In this document: positions 17,594 to 28,800 of the stretch, one piece after another
Layout of the letters: each line of letters opens with the position of its first letter
Numbering within the stretch: the first letter of the stretch is position 1
From: Aequorivita sp. H23M31
GTDB lineage: Bacteria; Bacteroidota; Bacteroidia; Flavobacteriales; Flavobacteriaceae
Assembly (NCBI RefSeq): GCF_004022485.1
Contig: NZ_CP034951.1
Location: forward strand, 3,100,001-3,164,000
Length of the DNA: 64,000 bases
Direction: 5' to 3'
Made by a program: the position numbers and the translations under genes
Notes under the pieces: model-generated
What the model was told of the DNA's origin: nothing
Databases searched by the model: none
The model's input: only the letters and a program-made list of their open reading frames with translations

Positions 17594-18187
17594 ATGGGAA
17601 GTAAAAGCCAGTCTTTCTTAAAAACTTCCTTTATGAAAAAATTAAAGACAGAAAGCCAGTACGCCCTGCTCGAGATTTTAAAAGTTCGATTTGATGCCCA
17701 CGCTAAAAGATTTCCAAATTTGGATTGGTCTAATGTAGAAGCAAAACTTTTAAAATCTCCCGAAAAACTATGGACTTTAAATGAAATGGAACGCACCGGT
17801 GGCGAACCCAATTTATTGGAATACGATAAGGATGCAGATGCTTTCACTTTCTGCGACTTCTCCAAAGAAAGTCCGAAAGATAGAAGAAGCCTTTGCTACG
17901 ACAAAAAAGCTTGGGAATTCAGAAAGAAATTCAAACCCGCCGACAATGTAAAAGATGTCGCCTCGCGAATGGGAATTGACTTAATGAACGAAACCCAATA
18001 CAGAAAACTGCAAAGCTTCGGTGATTTCGACACCAAGACCTCCAGTTGGCTGGAAACTCCAGCAAGTATCCGAAAATTGGGAGGTGCCATCTTCGCCGAC
18101 TTCCGCTATGGGCAGGTTTTTATTTACCACAATGGCGCGGAATCGTATTATGGAAGTAGGGGGTTTAGGGGAGTGGTGAGAGTTTGA
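17594..18187 (+). CDS. DUF4256 domain-containing protein
   Basis: 197 residues matching the DUF4256 family along its length: LLEILKVRFDAHAKRFPNLD, WSNVEAKL, LNEMERTGGEPNLL, FCDFSKESPKDRRSLCYDKK, then NETQYRKLQSFGDFDTKTSS, WLETPASIRKLGGAIFADFR and YGSRGFRG at the end. Function unknown; the family is cytoplasmic and widespread. An alternative start is the Met at codon 14 (17633), which is where many relatives would begin. It follows array D by about 75 bases. Confidence 0.9.
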   Translation: MGSKSQSFLKTSFMKKLKTESQYALLEILKVRFDAHAKRFPNLDWSNVEAKLLKSPEKLWTLNEMERTGGEPNLLEYDKDADAFTFCDFSKESPKDRRSLCYDKKAWEFRKKFKPADNVKDVASRMGIDLMNETQYRKLQSFGDFDTKTSSWLETPASIRKLGGAIFADFRYGQVFIYHNGAESYYGSRGFRGVVRV

Positions 18188-18429
18188 GTGTTTTTTTGTT
18201 GATCGACTTGGTTCCTTATCTCCTGGTTTTTATAACCAGATATCCACTTCATAAGGTCTCAACTTCGAATTGTTTTTTGAATCTTATTAAGAGTTCAAAA
18301 GCTCCACGGTTATTTTTCTATTTAAATCCCTCCTAGGCTGAGAGTTCCACTTTTACAACTGCATTTGTCCCTTACTTTTCCGGGCTGTGCATCTATCCTT
18401 ATCTTTGGGGAAATAAAAAAATTTAGATT

Positions 18430-19191
18430 GTGGCTGGACATAGCAAATGGGCAAATATCAAGCGCCGAAAAGGTGCACAGGATAAAAAACGTGGAAAGGA
18501 ATTTACACGGGCAATCAAGGAGATTTATGTTTCCATAAAGGAAGGGGGCAGTGCCGATCCTGATGCGAATCCCGCTTTGCGTAATGCTATTGTCAACGCT
18601 AAGGGGGTCAACATGCCCAAAGATACTATAGAGCGCGCCATCAAGAAAGCCAGCGGGGACGATGCCGATAATTATGAAGAAGTTTCCTTTGAAGGCTATG
18701 GACCAAACGGAATTGCCTTTTTTGTGGAATGTACTACCAACAATACCAACAGAACAGTGGCCTCTATCCGTTCCATTTTTTCAAAAAACGGCGGGAGTCT
18801 GGGAGTAAACGGTTCCGTAGAATTTTTGTTTGAACGCAAAAGCGTGTTTACCATCGAGGAAAAATACATACCCATGCCTCTGGAGGAACTCGAACTGGAG
18901 CTTATTGATTACGGGGCCGAAAAGTTTGAGTTGGAGGAAGGTTTTTTAACCATCTACGCCGACTTCACTGATTTTGGAAAAATGTCTGATGCGCTGGAAA
19001 AACTCGGCATTGAAGTAATCCAATCCACGCTAGACCGTATCCCTTTGACCACAGTTGAACTCTCTATTGAAAATGCGAAAAAAATTTTGGATCTAGAGGA
19101 AAAGTTTGAGGAAGATGAGGACGTTCAAAATGTTTACCACAACCTTGAAATCACTGATGAGCTGATCGCTGCGATGGAGGGGGAGGAATAG
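18430..19191 (+). CDS. yebC: YebC/PmpR family translation/transcription factor
   Basis: 253 residues starting at GTG. The N-terminus MAGHSKWANIKRRKGAQDKK is the family signature, followed by GGSADPDANPALRNAI, AKGVNMPKDTIERAIKKASG and GYGPNGIAFFVECTTNNTNR. Length and motifs are normal. YebC proteins are reported to relieve ribosome stalling at proline runs and were earlier described as DNA-binding regulators. The gene stands alone, with a 240-base upstream gap holding nothing clear apart from a weak CTGGTT...AACCAG hairpin near 18223-18239. Confidence 0.96.
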   Translation: MAGHSKWANIKRRKGAQDKKRGKEFTRAIKEIYVSIKEGGSADPDANPALRNAIVNAKGVNMPKDTIERAIKKASGDDADNYEEVSFEGYGPNGIAFFVECTTNNTNRTVASIRSIFSKNGGSLGVNGSVEFLFERKSVFTIEEKYIPMPLEELELELIDYGAEKFELEEGFLTIYADFTDFGKMSDALEKLGIEVIQSTLDRIPLTTVELSIENAKKILDLEEKFEEDEDVQNVYHNLEITDELIAAMEGEE

Positions 19192-19466
19192 GTGTTTTTT
19201 TAATGTTTATTTCTATCTGCGGATGTAGAAGAAACCTTAAAAAATAGATTTAATTGGTATCAATAGATGCCGGTAAATTATAACATAATAAATTGGAATT
19301 GGGCTCTTTCCCAAGGTCAGCAGCCTTTGTGAAGCCTGGAACTAGTTGACCAAAAGTTATAGATATTTAGCGAGATTATGTTGGAATTGTAAGTACCAGA
19401 AAACTCTGTTTTGCTTAACGGCTCACTCAAATTTTTTTCTTCCAAAATATTCTTAAATTTAACACC
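19192..19466. other. intergenic region with a possible degraded REP hairpin
   Basis: No gene is supported. The stretch around 19255-19290 reads TTGGTATCAATAGATGCCGG, which resembles the array D hairpin-2 region (TTTGGTATGGCATC...GATGCCGG) with several changes and could be an isolated degraded copy. The rest probably contains the promoter of the defence operon that starts at 19467. Confidence 0.3.
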
Positions 19467-20669
19467 ATGAATATTCAATCATTCAATGACATCAAGGAGT
19501 TGCTAGCGGCACTTAGACGCGAGGACAAACTTCTTTATGAAATGTTCGGGAAACGAAAATCTCTGGAGTTTAAACTCTCTTACGCTAGAGAGTTGGTAGA
19601 TTATGATGAAGCGCGCATAGAGTATCTAATTGAAAAGAGTGTCTTACGTCAGAATGGGGGTTTGTTGGAAATTGATGATTTGTACTTGCGGTTTTTCGAA
19701 CAAGTTCTTGAAGTAAATGAAGAGATAAATCTCGCATCAATTGATGAAAACATCAAATCCATTCAGGAAAATATTGTTTATTTCCTGAATGAAAATAACG
19801 AGCACAGAAAACACGCTTATCTGCGGGAAATAAAAAGAACCTTCCGCAAAATTGGAATTGTAACCATCCGAAGTGTTATTGATCTAAGACGAAAAGTTGA
19901 CAACACTTTTAAAAATGAACCAAATTTCAAAAATAAACAGCTCAAATTAAAGCATCTGGATGAGAAGAGGATTATGGTGAGAAAACTCCAAGGCCAAGCA
20001 ATTGAACTTATCAATGAAAATCAGCCAGTCTTTTTTAAGACTTCCCAGGATGAGGAATTGAAACGGATTATTACCGAATTGAAAATTCAGTTGAATGAAT
20101 GCTCCCACAATCTTATAGAAATTGAAAAACAGATAATCAACTACCTGAACCAAATAAAACAACAAGGATTGTTTTTGGAGAAGCTCCGCAAGTTGAAATA
20201 TCTCAAAGCTCATTTTACCATTGAAGCTGAAACGGATATCGAAGAGCAGCTGTCAAAAAACAATCTCCTCATTTTTGAACGAAGACAGAGTGAGCCCCTT
20301 AATCTGTCAATAGATTTTGTAATCAATGACGAAAGAGCTTTCGAAGCTATTAAGAAAGCTGCCACTAATTTTAAAACACGAATCCAAAATATTCCTCAGC
20401 TTGCGGAAACTATAGCTACTGATTTTCTGGACAACAACGTGGAACAGGAGATAATGATCAATCTCGAAGAGGTGCGTAATCATTTTTTGGCTACTGGCGA
20501 TAATCTCTTCAGTTTTATCAAAAACTACAACTTCAATAAGGAAGTAAGTTTTGAAGAAAGGGTAACAATATATTGTCAGCTTATATCACTTTATGATCGG
20601 GAATTAAAAGTCACAAATGAATACGAAAACCTTAAGGGAGTTGAGTATGCTATGGTTTATCCGAAATAG
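19467..20669 (+). CDS. jetA: Wadjet anti-plasmid system protein JetA (MukF/MksF-like kleisin)
   Basis: 400 residues. The N-terminal part (about 1-90) looks like a winged-helix dimer region (FKLSYARELVDYDEARIEYL, GGLLEIDDLYLRFFEQVLEV). A long helical stretch follows (about 90-260) and then a second winged-helix-like C-terminus, as in kleisin subunits of the MukBEF/MksBEF family. Assignment rests mainly on position: first of four overlapping genes whose third is a large SMC ATPase and whose fourth is a TOPRIM nuclease, the JetABCD order. The kleisin bridges the SMC heads in the complex that cleaves circular plasmid DNA. Sequence identity of the family alone would not convince me. Confidence 0.82.
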   Translation: MNIQSFNDIKELLAALRREDKLLYEMFGKRKSLEFKLSYARELVDYDEARIEYLIEKSVLRQNGGLLEIDDLYLRFFEQVLEVNEEINLASIDENIKSIQENIVYFLNENNEHRKHAYLREIKRTFRKIGIVTIRSVIDLRRKVDNTFKNEPNFKNKQLKLKHLDEKRIMVRKLQGQAIELINENQPVFFKTSQDEELKRIITELKIQLNECSHNLIEIEKQIINYLNQIKQQGLFLEKLRKLKYLKAHFTIEAETDIEEQLSKNNLLIFERRQSEPLNLSIDFVINDERAFEAIKKAATNFKTRIQNIPQLAETIATDFLDNNVEQEIMINLEEVRNHFLATGDNLFSFIKNYNFNKEVSFEERVTIYCQLISLYDRELKVTNEYENLKGVEYAMVYPK

Positions 20670-20675
20670 AAAAAA

Positions 20676-21248
20676 ATGAAAACAAAATATACCTCCGAAA
20701 TTTTTGAGATACTCCGCCGTGGCCGGTTTATCTGCTCCAATAGTCCCGATGACCAGATAAGAATGTTATACGGCATTCTTGAGGAGGAGGAAACATTTAT
20801 TGAGTTGCAGAGCTATTTCAACCACATCAACTATCATTTGGAGCACGGAAACGAATATTTCTATTTCAGTCGCTCGGAAAGCAATGCCGATCTGGATCGG
20901 AAATTAAAAAAAACATTTGGTTGGATTGATTTACTAGACTTTTTAAAAACCTTTGACCTCTCATTCGATATTGGTTTCCGATTTTCTCCGGCGGAAATAA
21001 CTAATCAGTTAAAGAACAATGCGGATCTAAAAAATAAACTGGATAACCTGAAAATAATAGGTGCCGATAAAAGAAATTATTCTGAAAGAGTGAAAAAAGT
21101 AATCGAACAGCTGGTAAAGGATGATTTTGTGGCATTGGAGAATGAGATGAACGAAACCTATAAAGTACTTACCTCATTTAATTATTTAAAAGAATTGGTG
21201 ACCGCTATTAATATTCCTGAAGAAGTAGAAAATGAGATACCTGAATAA
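20676..21248 (+). CDS. jetB: Wadjet protein JetB (MukE/MksE-like)
   Basis: 190 residues, cytoplasmic, with tandem winged-helix character (YTSEIFEILRRGRFICSNSP near the start, then RMLYGILEEEETFIELQSYF). The order and size fit the MukE-like subunit that binds the kleisin in Wadjet complexes. It starts 6 bases after jetA and overlaps jetC by 17 bases. The identification is positional plus size and fold pattern. Confidence 0.82.
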   Translation: MKTKYTSEIFEILRRGRFICSNSPDDQIRMLYGILEEEETFIELQSYFNHINYHLEHGNEYFYFSRSESNADLDRKLKKTFGWIDLLDFLKTFDLSFDIGFRFSPAEITNQLKNNADLKNKLDNLKIIGADKRNYSERVKKVIEQLVKDDFVALENEMNETYKVLTSFNYLKELVTAINIPEEVENEIPE

Positions 21249-24200
21249 AGTTGTTTTTATAAACAGTGCCTCGGTAGCCTATGCTGAAATTGAGCTTGAT
21301 GGTAACGTGCACTTGATTGGCACCCAGGGAGTAGGAAAAAGCACCCTTCTGCGGGCTATTTTGTTTTTTTACAACGCCAATAAAACAAGACTCGGAATCC
21401 CGCGAGAAAAAAGAGGATATGATGATTACTATTTTCCTTACCAAAATTCTTATATTATTTATGAGGTAATGAAAGACGGTGTTCCATTTAGTGTCCTTTG
21501 TTATAAAGTGAACGGAAAAGTGGCATTTCGTTTTTTTGATTCAGGGTATAAACAGGAACTTTTTATCGATGACCACAATCGAGCATTTGAAAATTGGGAA
21601 CAAATTCGTAATGCTTTCGGGAAATCAATTTATTACACTCCAATTATTGGTAGCTACGACGAATTCCGAAAGATAATCTATGGCAATAATAAGTCCTTAA
21701 AATCTGAATATCGAAAATATGCGATTATTGAAAGCAGGCAGTATGAAAATATTCCGCGCACTATTCAAAATGTGTTCCTAAACTCCAATTTAGAAGCCAA
21801 GTTCATCAAGGACACCATTATCAATTCGTTGAACGAAGAGGAGTATATCATAGATTTGGAGAACTATTCCAAAAATCATCTCCGCGATTTTGAAAGCCAG
21901 ATTAATGATATCTCCATTTGGTTCAGAAAAAACAGAAAAGGCGAAATACCTATCAGAAAAGAAGCGGATGGAATAATAGATCAGTTTCGTATCCATAATT
22001 TTCTAAATCAAGAAAAAACTGCTTTATTCCGAAACCTGTTGGCACGAATGCTGTTTGTGGAAGAACAAAAACCATTGCTCCAGGTGAAGATTTCCGAAGA
22101 GTCACGAACAAAAGATAGATTGGACGAAGAATTTAAAAAGCTAAAGGATTTACATAAAGGTCGCGAGCAGAAATTAATTTCTAAAATCGATTATTTAAAA
22201 AAGCAGATTGCCGGAGCTCAAAAAAAACAACAGGAATACCAAAAACTTGATATAGCAAATTTAATATCCAAAGTCGCTGAGAAAAAATCCCTTCTACAGG
22301 AAATGAAATCTTTGGAAGAGGAAAAAACACTCCTCACCTCAAAATTTGCGGATATTAAATCGAAATATGAATCGCTGATCAAACAGATTGAAAATGAAAA
22401 GCAGACTTACTTAAATACTAAAACATCAGAAATAAACCTATTGGATCAGGAGTTTATACGTGTCGAAAGAGATTTATTTGAAAGCTATAAGAATATAATA
22501 AAGGAAATAAATAGTAACTCCGAAGCGGAAAAAACAGCCGCCGTAGAGGAGATTAAAAGAATAGAAGAGGAGAAGCATTCCATTGAAAGGCAAAAGTCGG
22601 AATTAAAATATCAAGTATTCTTTGAAGCGGAAATAACCGAACGCAAAGAAAGGGGAGAGCAACTGCTCGCGAAAATATCAGCCGGAAAACACTCCATTTC
22701 CGATGCCCAGCACCAAATTAGGAATATTAAAAAGGAATGGGAACTAGGAATTGATGAAATCTCCTCCAAATTTAAAAACAAAACTGACAAGATAAATGCT
22801 ACTGGAAAGGAAGTTGAAAAAGCAATAGAAAAAATTGAAGCCAAAATTCGCCAAAGCGAAGATTCCTTCTATGGATGGCTGAACAAAAACGTTCCATATT
22901 GGGAAAACACTATTGGCAAGGTGATCGATGACACTACGCTTTTCCATTCCCGTCTAGAACCCCAGAAGCTTGAAAGGGACGAGAAATCCCTTTTTGGCAT
23001 TCAAATTAATTTGGAAGCCCTGGAGAACAGAATTAAAAGTGTAAAGGAATATCAACAGGAAATAGCGGATTTAAAAAAGGAATTGGAGCAAATCCAAAAA
23101 GATATTTCCCGAATTGGGGAAGAAAAAGAAGCGGAACAGACTAAATTGAAAATTGCTTTTACCAGAAAGCTCAAAGATTTAAATGATTCAATCGCCCATT
23201 CCGAATATCAGGTAGATCAGAATGAGGAAAAAAGAAGGAGAAATAACCTTGAATTGGAAGAATGGACTGCGAAATCAAAAGAAGAGAAAAATAATAGAGT
23301 AACCTTAATAGAAAATAGGTTAGACGGCATTTCCTACGAACTTTCACAAGCCGCAGATAATCTATCCGCAGTTCAAAAGAACATCTCCCGAAAAATCTCA
23401 TTAAAAGAAACCGAACGGGATAAGAAAATAGAGAACTTGGAAAGCCTCAAGAATCAAAATATTTCAAAATTGAACACTGCCATTCTCGAACACAAAGAAC
23501 AATCCAATCTTCGAATTAAGGATTTAAAGAACAAGCAGCTAAACGAATTGGAGGATAAAGGCGCGGATAGAAAAAGACTTGAGGAAATTGGAGCAAGGGT
23601 ATCGACAATTAGTAGCTCCCTACAATTTATAGAGCAAAATGAAAAAACTGTAATAGAATATCAAAAAGATAAAAGAGAACTTTTCGATTCTCTTCCAGAA
23701 TGGAAAACACAAAAGGCTATTTTGGAGCAACAACAGCTTCAAAATACTGATGCTCATAGAACGGAACTTTCTAAGGTAGAGAAAAAGTTGTGGGATCAAG
23801 TAACAAATATAAAAGCTCTTGAGGCAGAATTTGAGCTCTTTGAAAAGGATATTTTGGAGTTTGACAATTTTCAGAAATCCGATGCTTATGTTTATCTCGT
23901 AAAAAACCTAAAGGAATCTTCTGATGACGAAGAAAGGGATGCCTCAGAAAAAGCATCGGTTCTTATTTCTGAAATAAATGATAAGCACTATAAGGGGATT
24001 AAAAATGTTCAAGATCTTCAGAGGGCCATCAATGGTTTCGCAGGAAAGTTTAACGAAAGCAACGTATTTAATTTTCAGGTTCAATATTATAATGAAGAGG
24101 ATTACCTCAATTTTGCCTTAAACTTAAAAGAGTTTATCGAGGACAATAAAATACAGGAATATCAAAAGCGTGTGAACGAGCGATTTGGAGGTATTATCAA

Positions 24201-24936
24201 TCAAATAGGAAGAGAGACTACCGAACTAATTTCCAAGGAAGCCGAAATAGAGAAGACCATCAAAAAAATCAACGATGATTTTCTGCATAAAAATTTCGTG
24301 GAAGCCATAAAGGAAATGCAAATACGCACCCAAAAGAGCTCCAATCCCATTGTTTCCCTTCTCCTTGACATAAAGGATTTTAACGATGACAATAGTCTAC
24401 AATTGGGTCAGGTAAATCTTTTCAGCACATCAGAGTCTTCATCAAAAAATCAAAGAGCAATTGATTTGGTCAAGCAGTTAATCAAAGAATTGGAAAGGGC
24501 CAAGACCACAACTTTAACCTTATCTGAATCTTTTGATCTTCAATTTCGGGTCGTCGAAAATGACAATGATTCCGGATGGGTTGAAAAATTATCGAATGTT
24601 GGGAGCGAAGGTACGGACGTACTGGTAAAAGCCATTGTAAATATTCTACTTCTTAACGTATTCAAGGATAGCGCCTCAAGAAAGGTCAAAGATTTTAAAT
24701 TGCATTGTATGATGGATGAAATTGGACGATTGCACCCCAATAATGTAAGGGGAATTCTAAGGTTTGCCAATGAGCGAAACATATTGCTCATCAATGGTTC
24801 CCCAACCAGTCAAAACGCGACGGATTATAAATACACTTATAAATTGGCCAAGGAACAATCTAAATCTAATCCAAAAAGATATCTCACCAAGGTGAATCGA
24901 TTGATAAAAATGAATACGAAAGTACTACATCGATGA
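21232..24936 (+). CDS. jetC: Wadjet protein JetC (MukB/SMC-like ATPase)
   Basis: 1234 residues. Walker A GTQGVGKST at 30-38, opening with RYLNKVVFINSASVAYAEIE as in MukB-like SMCs. Long coiled coils occupy about 270-540 and 580-1000, separated by a hinge-like stretch near 550-575 (FYGWLNKNVPYWEN). The ABC signature region NVGSEGTDVLVKA (GSEG 1124-1127) and Walker B HCMMDEIGRLHP (D1162, E1163) are at the C-terminus, then NILLINGSPTS. This is the loop-extruding motor that sizes small circular DNA in Wadjet. All ATPase motifs are intact. It overlaps jetD by 4 bases (ATGA). Confidence 0.92.
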   Translation: MRYLNKVVFINSASVAYAEIELDGNVHLIGTQGVGKSTLLRAILFFYNANKTRLGIPREKRGYDDYYFPYQNSYIIYEVMKDGVPFSVLCYKVNGKVAFRFFDSGYKQELFIDDHNRAFENWEQIRNAFGKSIYYTPIIGSYDEFRKIIYGNNKSLKSEYRKYAIIESRQYENIPRTIQNVFLNSNLEAKFIKDTIINSLNEEEYIIDLENYSKNHLRDFESQINDISIWFRKNRKGEIPIRKEADGIIDQFRIHNFLNQEKTALFRNLLARMLFVEEQKPLLQVKISEESRTKDRLDEEFKKLKDLHKGREQKLISKIDYLKKQIAGAQKKQQEYQKLDIANLISKVAEKKSLLQEMKSLEEEKTLLTSKFADIKSKYESLIKQIENEKQTYLNTKTSEINLLDQEFIRVERDLFESYKNIIKEINSNSEAEKTAAVEEIKRIEEEKHSIERQKSELKYQVFFEAEITERKERGEQLLAKISAGKHSISDAQHQIRNIKKEWELGIDEISSKFKNKTDKINATGKEVEKAIEKIEAKIRQSEDSFYGWLNKNVPYWENTIGKVIDDTTLFHSRLEPQKLERDEKSLFGIQINLEALENRIKSVKEYQQEIADLKKELEQIQKDISRIGEEKEAEQTKLKIAFTRKLKDLNDSIAHSEYQVDQNEEKRRRNNLELEEWTAKSKEEKNNRVTLIENRLDGISYELSQAADNLSAVQKNISRKISLKETERDKKIENLESLKNQNISKLNTAILEHKEQSNLRIKDLKNKQLNELEDKGADRKRLEEIGARVSTISSSLQFIEQNEKTVIEYQKDKRELFDSLPEWKTQKAILEQQQLQNTDAHRTELSKVEKKLWDQVTNIKALEAEFELFEKDILEFDNFQKSDAYVYLVKNLKESSDDEERDASEKASVLISEINDKHYKGIKNVQDLQRAINGFAGKFNESNVFNFQVQYYNEEDYLNFALNLKEFIEDNKIQEYQKRVNERFGGIINQIGRETTELISKEAEIEKTIKKINDDFLHKNFVEAIKEMQIRTQKSSNPIVSLLLDIKDFNDDNSLQLGQVNLFSTSESSSKNQRAIDLVKQLIKELERAKTTTLTLSESFDLQFRVVENDNDSGWVEKLSNVGSEGTDVLVKAIVNILLLNVFKDSASRKVKDFKLHCMMDEIGRLHPNNVRGILRFANERNILLINGSPTSQNATDYKYTYKLAKEQSKSNPKRYLTKVNRLIKMNTKVLHR

Positions 24937-25784
24937 AACTAACTCCCAAAATCGCCAAGATTCTTTATCGACTTACCGAAGGTGAAATCTTACCCGCCAG
25001 TTCAGCAAGAAGTGCAGTTGTCGATGAATTGATTTCTGAAAATATTCTTCTTCAAAAAGGGAAACATCGAAAAACAATAAATTTACTTGATAAAGAATCA
25101 CTTTCAAATTTCCTGTCCAACCAATTGCAGATCCATAATTTGCAAGAGTATATTGCTGCTTTGGAAGATAATACATCCAGCCGAGCTGACTTTGTGAAAG
25201 TCGCAACCGATTCCAAAACCTCAAAAGAAAGAGCTTTTCAAGGTTTTCTGATCAATTCTTTTGAGGTGATCCAGGGTACTTTAAACGGTGAGAAATATAC
25301 ATTTCACCCACAAGAAGGCAGCTTTGGTTTTATTTATGATTATAAGAATTTCCAGATTCCTGAGGATATCACAATTGTCGGTGTGGAAAATGCCCGAAAT
25401 TTTCGACATCTTCACGAACAGCGATATCTGTTTCCAGACATTAAACCATTATTTATTTCACGATATCCCCAGAGCCAGCATAAGGATTTGATTTCCTGGC
25501 TAAAGATGATACCGAACAAATATCTTCATTTTGGTGATTTTGATATGGCTGGGATCGGTATTTTTTTGAATGAATACCAAATATACCTTCTTGAGCGAGC
25601 CCAATTTTTTATACCCACAGATATCCGCACACTGATACGGAAATGCGGCAATCGGCAGCGCTATAACAACCAAAGGAAAAACTTTGATTTAGATAAAGTT
25701 GATGAACCTGCCCTTGAGAATTTGGTAAGGATAATCGAAAGCGAAAAAAAGGGTTTAGATCAGGAATATTTCATTGGACTTTAA
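24933..25784 (+). CDS. jetD: Wadjet protein JetD (TOPRIM nuclease)
   Basis: 283 residues. The C-terminal half is a TOPRIM domain: catalytic Glu in TIVGVENARNF (E152) and the DxD of HFGDFDMAGIGI (D202, D204), preceded by an N-terminal wing for DNA or complex binding. In the Wadjet system this subunit makes the double-strand cut in plasmid DNA. The length is shorter than some JetD proteins (about 330-400), but both motifs are present. It converges with the helicase gene 18 bases downstream, with no strong terminator visible between. Confidence 0.9.
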   Translation: MKLTPKIAKILYRLTEGEILPASSARSAVVDELISENILLQKGKHRKTINLLDKESLSNFLSNQLQIHNLQEYIAALEDNTSSRADFVKVATDSKTSKERAFQGFLINSFEVIQGTLNGEKYTFHPQEGSFGFIYDYKNFQIPEDITIVGVENARNFRHLHEQRYLFPDIKPLFISRYPQSQHKDLISWLKMIPNKYLHFGDFDMAGIGIFLNEYQIYLLERAQFFIPTDIRTLIRKCGNRQRYNNQRKNFDLDKVDEPALENLVRIIESEKKGLDQEYFIGL

Positions 25785-25802
25785 ATAAATCTATGACTCA
25801 TT

Positions 25803-28800
25803 TTACCCCACCGACATCTTCGCCGAGGCATTCCACAAATATTGTGGAAGAGGTTCAGCTAACTCCCAATTAATACTCATAGGTTTTGAGCCGTAATGGT
25901 CCTGAATATTACCTTCTCCTACGAAAACATATCCCATTGTGTTTCCAAATTCATCTTTGGCTTTCTCCCTTACGAATAATAATATTTTCTTTTCTAACTG
26001 GAGATGATGAATATAAGTTAGCCCTTTCCCGTGGTCTGCTCGGGTTTGGTTTTGGGATTGCCAATGGAACAATGTTTCATTCACGGCATAATCGTTATAC
26101 ATTGTAGTAGGAGAAAAATCTTCCTCTGATTTTATCAAGTCAACAAACAAAATTTCTGTATTGAGTTCTTTGTTTTCAGCTACGCCTTCCCGATTAGAAG
26201 ACTTTTTGTTGAAGGTGCTCAGTCCAAATGCCACCAATATTTGATCTCTTGTGTAGCGGGAATGAACCTTTAACGGTTGCCTATAAGGTAAGACAATATC
26301 TATTTCTTTAAAGCTTATCTCGTCGATCAGTATTTCCAAGACTTCTATCATTTCCTCCACCAGAGACTTATTTTGTCCAATTGCTTTTATTCCTTCTTCC
26401 AAAGTATCGAAACTGCCTGCATTTTGCCAAATGTCGTAATAAAGCATTAGTAACATTATGCGTTGTTCTTCATTAAACTTTGAAAAATCGGGGTTAAATC
26501 CCTGGTTGGCCATTTTTAAAATAAATTCAAAATAACTGGTAGAATTTGTGGAGAGCCATTTTCTTAAAATTGTTGAAACAATTTCTTTTTCATTGGTCTC
26601 GGGAAAGTCTTTATGTTTTCCAGCTATTTGAAGTAGCCGTTTCCAACTTCCTCTTTTATAAATCGTTTGTAAATTAAGATTATTAAAGGAAATGAAATTT
26701 GCCAAGGTTAAAGGCAATGTAGTCTGATGCTCGAAATTTTGAATTTTTTGAATCAGTTGCCGTCGGTTAACTGAAGTGGCCGCAATAATATTTTCAAGAA
26801 TATTCTGCTTTGCTTTCTTTTCCAAAACTATGGAGCATCCCAACGGTAGATGCGGGAAGTTGTCTTCAATTTCTATTTGAACAGGTGTTGAGGTTTTACC
26901 AATTAGTGCCCTAAATTTATTTTCAAAATTGTACTCCGGTCTTGAGTTGGCTACAAAGTCCAATACTGAAAGACATTCTTTGTCTTCCGCAAGTCGAAGA
27001 CCTCTTCCTAATTGCTGAAGGAATACGGTTAGGCTCTCGGTTGGTCTTAAAAATAAAACGGTATCAATTTCAGGAATATCCACTCCTTCGTTAAATATGT
27101 CCACTACAAACAAATAATTGATTTCCTTACTTCTTAGCTTAAGTCGAATTAGCTCTCTGTCTTTGGAATTCTCACTGGTTAAATAATGGGCTTTTAAACC
27201 TGCCAAAACAAATTTTTCGGCCATATACTTTGCGTGTTCAATGGTAACGCAAAATCCTAATGCCCGGACGTCATTGATATCTCTTAAATATTTATCTGCG
27301 TTATTTATTATCTCACCAACACGACGGTCATTTGATAAATATAACTTAGTAAGTTCGCTAGGGACGTATTTCCCATTTTCCCATTTTACTTTTGATAAAT
27401 CCACACTGTCCGAAATTCCGAAATATTGAAAGGGACATAGCAGTTTTCGATTTAGAGCTTCTGGCAATCTTATTTCTGCTGCGACTCTATGGCAGAAATC
27501 TTCAAGAATATTCTCGTTATCCATTCTTTCAGGAGTGGCGGTTAAACCTAAAAGAACCTTTGGTTTGAAATAATTTACTATAGGTCGATAGCTAGAAGCA
27601 GAAATATGGTGCACTTCGTCTACAATAATAAAATCGTAATAAGAAGGTGAAAGAGATAAGCTGTCTATGCGATTTTTTAAGGTTTGGACAGACGCAAATA
27701 CAAATTCAAATTTATCTGGCTCTAGGCCATCTACCCAGAGCTCCCCAAAATTATTATCTTTTAAAACTCCCTGAAACGTGGATCTTGCTTGTGCCAAAAT
27801 CTCTTTTTTATGGGCAACATATAAAAGTCTGGCAGAAGTGTTCTTTTGCATAAAACTTTTATAGTCGAATGCAGAGATAACTGTTTTTCCAGTGCCTGTT
27901 GCAGCAACCAAAAGATTTTTGTGTCGGTCGTGAACAGTCCTTTCTACCTCCAGTTTCTCTAATATTTCTTTTTGGTATGGATAGGGCTTTAAATCGAAAA
28001 ACGCCAAATTATTAAATTGCTGTTGTGGCATTTTCCCTGACTTCAAGGAGTTGATTAATTTTCCTGAATGTACTTCGTCGTTAAATAATTCAAATTCGTT
28101 GTTTCTCCAATAAACGTCAAATGTTTTTTGGAACTTGTCTATTATATGACTCACCTCTTTGGTTGTTATTTTAAGGTTCCACTCCAGACCATCAGTTAAA
28201 GCTGTTCGAGAAAAATTTGACGAGCCAATATATCCCGTATGGAATCCGGTATTTCGGTAAAACAAATAAGCCTTAGCGTGCAATCTTTCATTTCCCGTAT
28301 TGTAGGATATTTTAACCTCTGTGTTTGGCAGTTTTGAAAGTAATTGAATGGCTTTATAATCGGAAGCGCCCATATAGGTTGTAGTAATTACACGAAGTTT
28401 TCCTCCGCGCTCTGTAAATTCCCGAAGTTCTTTTTCTAGTATAATTACTCCTTTCCATTTAATAAAGGATATCAATAAATCTACACGATTAGATGAGAGG
28501 ATTTCTTTTTTTAATTCGCTCTCCAATGAGAGGCCCACATTTCCTCCGGTAAAAAGTTCACTATGCGTTAAGCGAGTGTAAGGTGTAATTTCTTTTAAAT
28601 GTAAGTCCAAGTTGGAAAAGTGCGCATCTGTTTTTCCGAACACCGCTTTTAAAATTCGTCCCTCAGTTTTTACGAGATCGCCTTCCAATTCGTCATTCTC
28701 CAAAGCATCCTTTAGAATTCGAATAATTTTATTGGCTATCTTAATCTGATTTTCAATTGCGTGCTCCCCTTTAATTAAGGATAGTGCGTAGTTAATAGAA

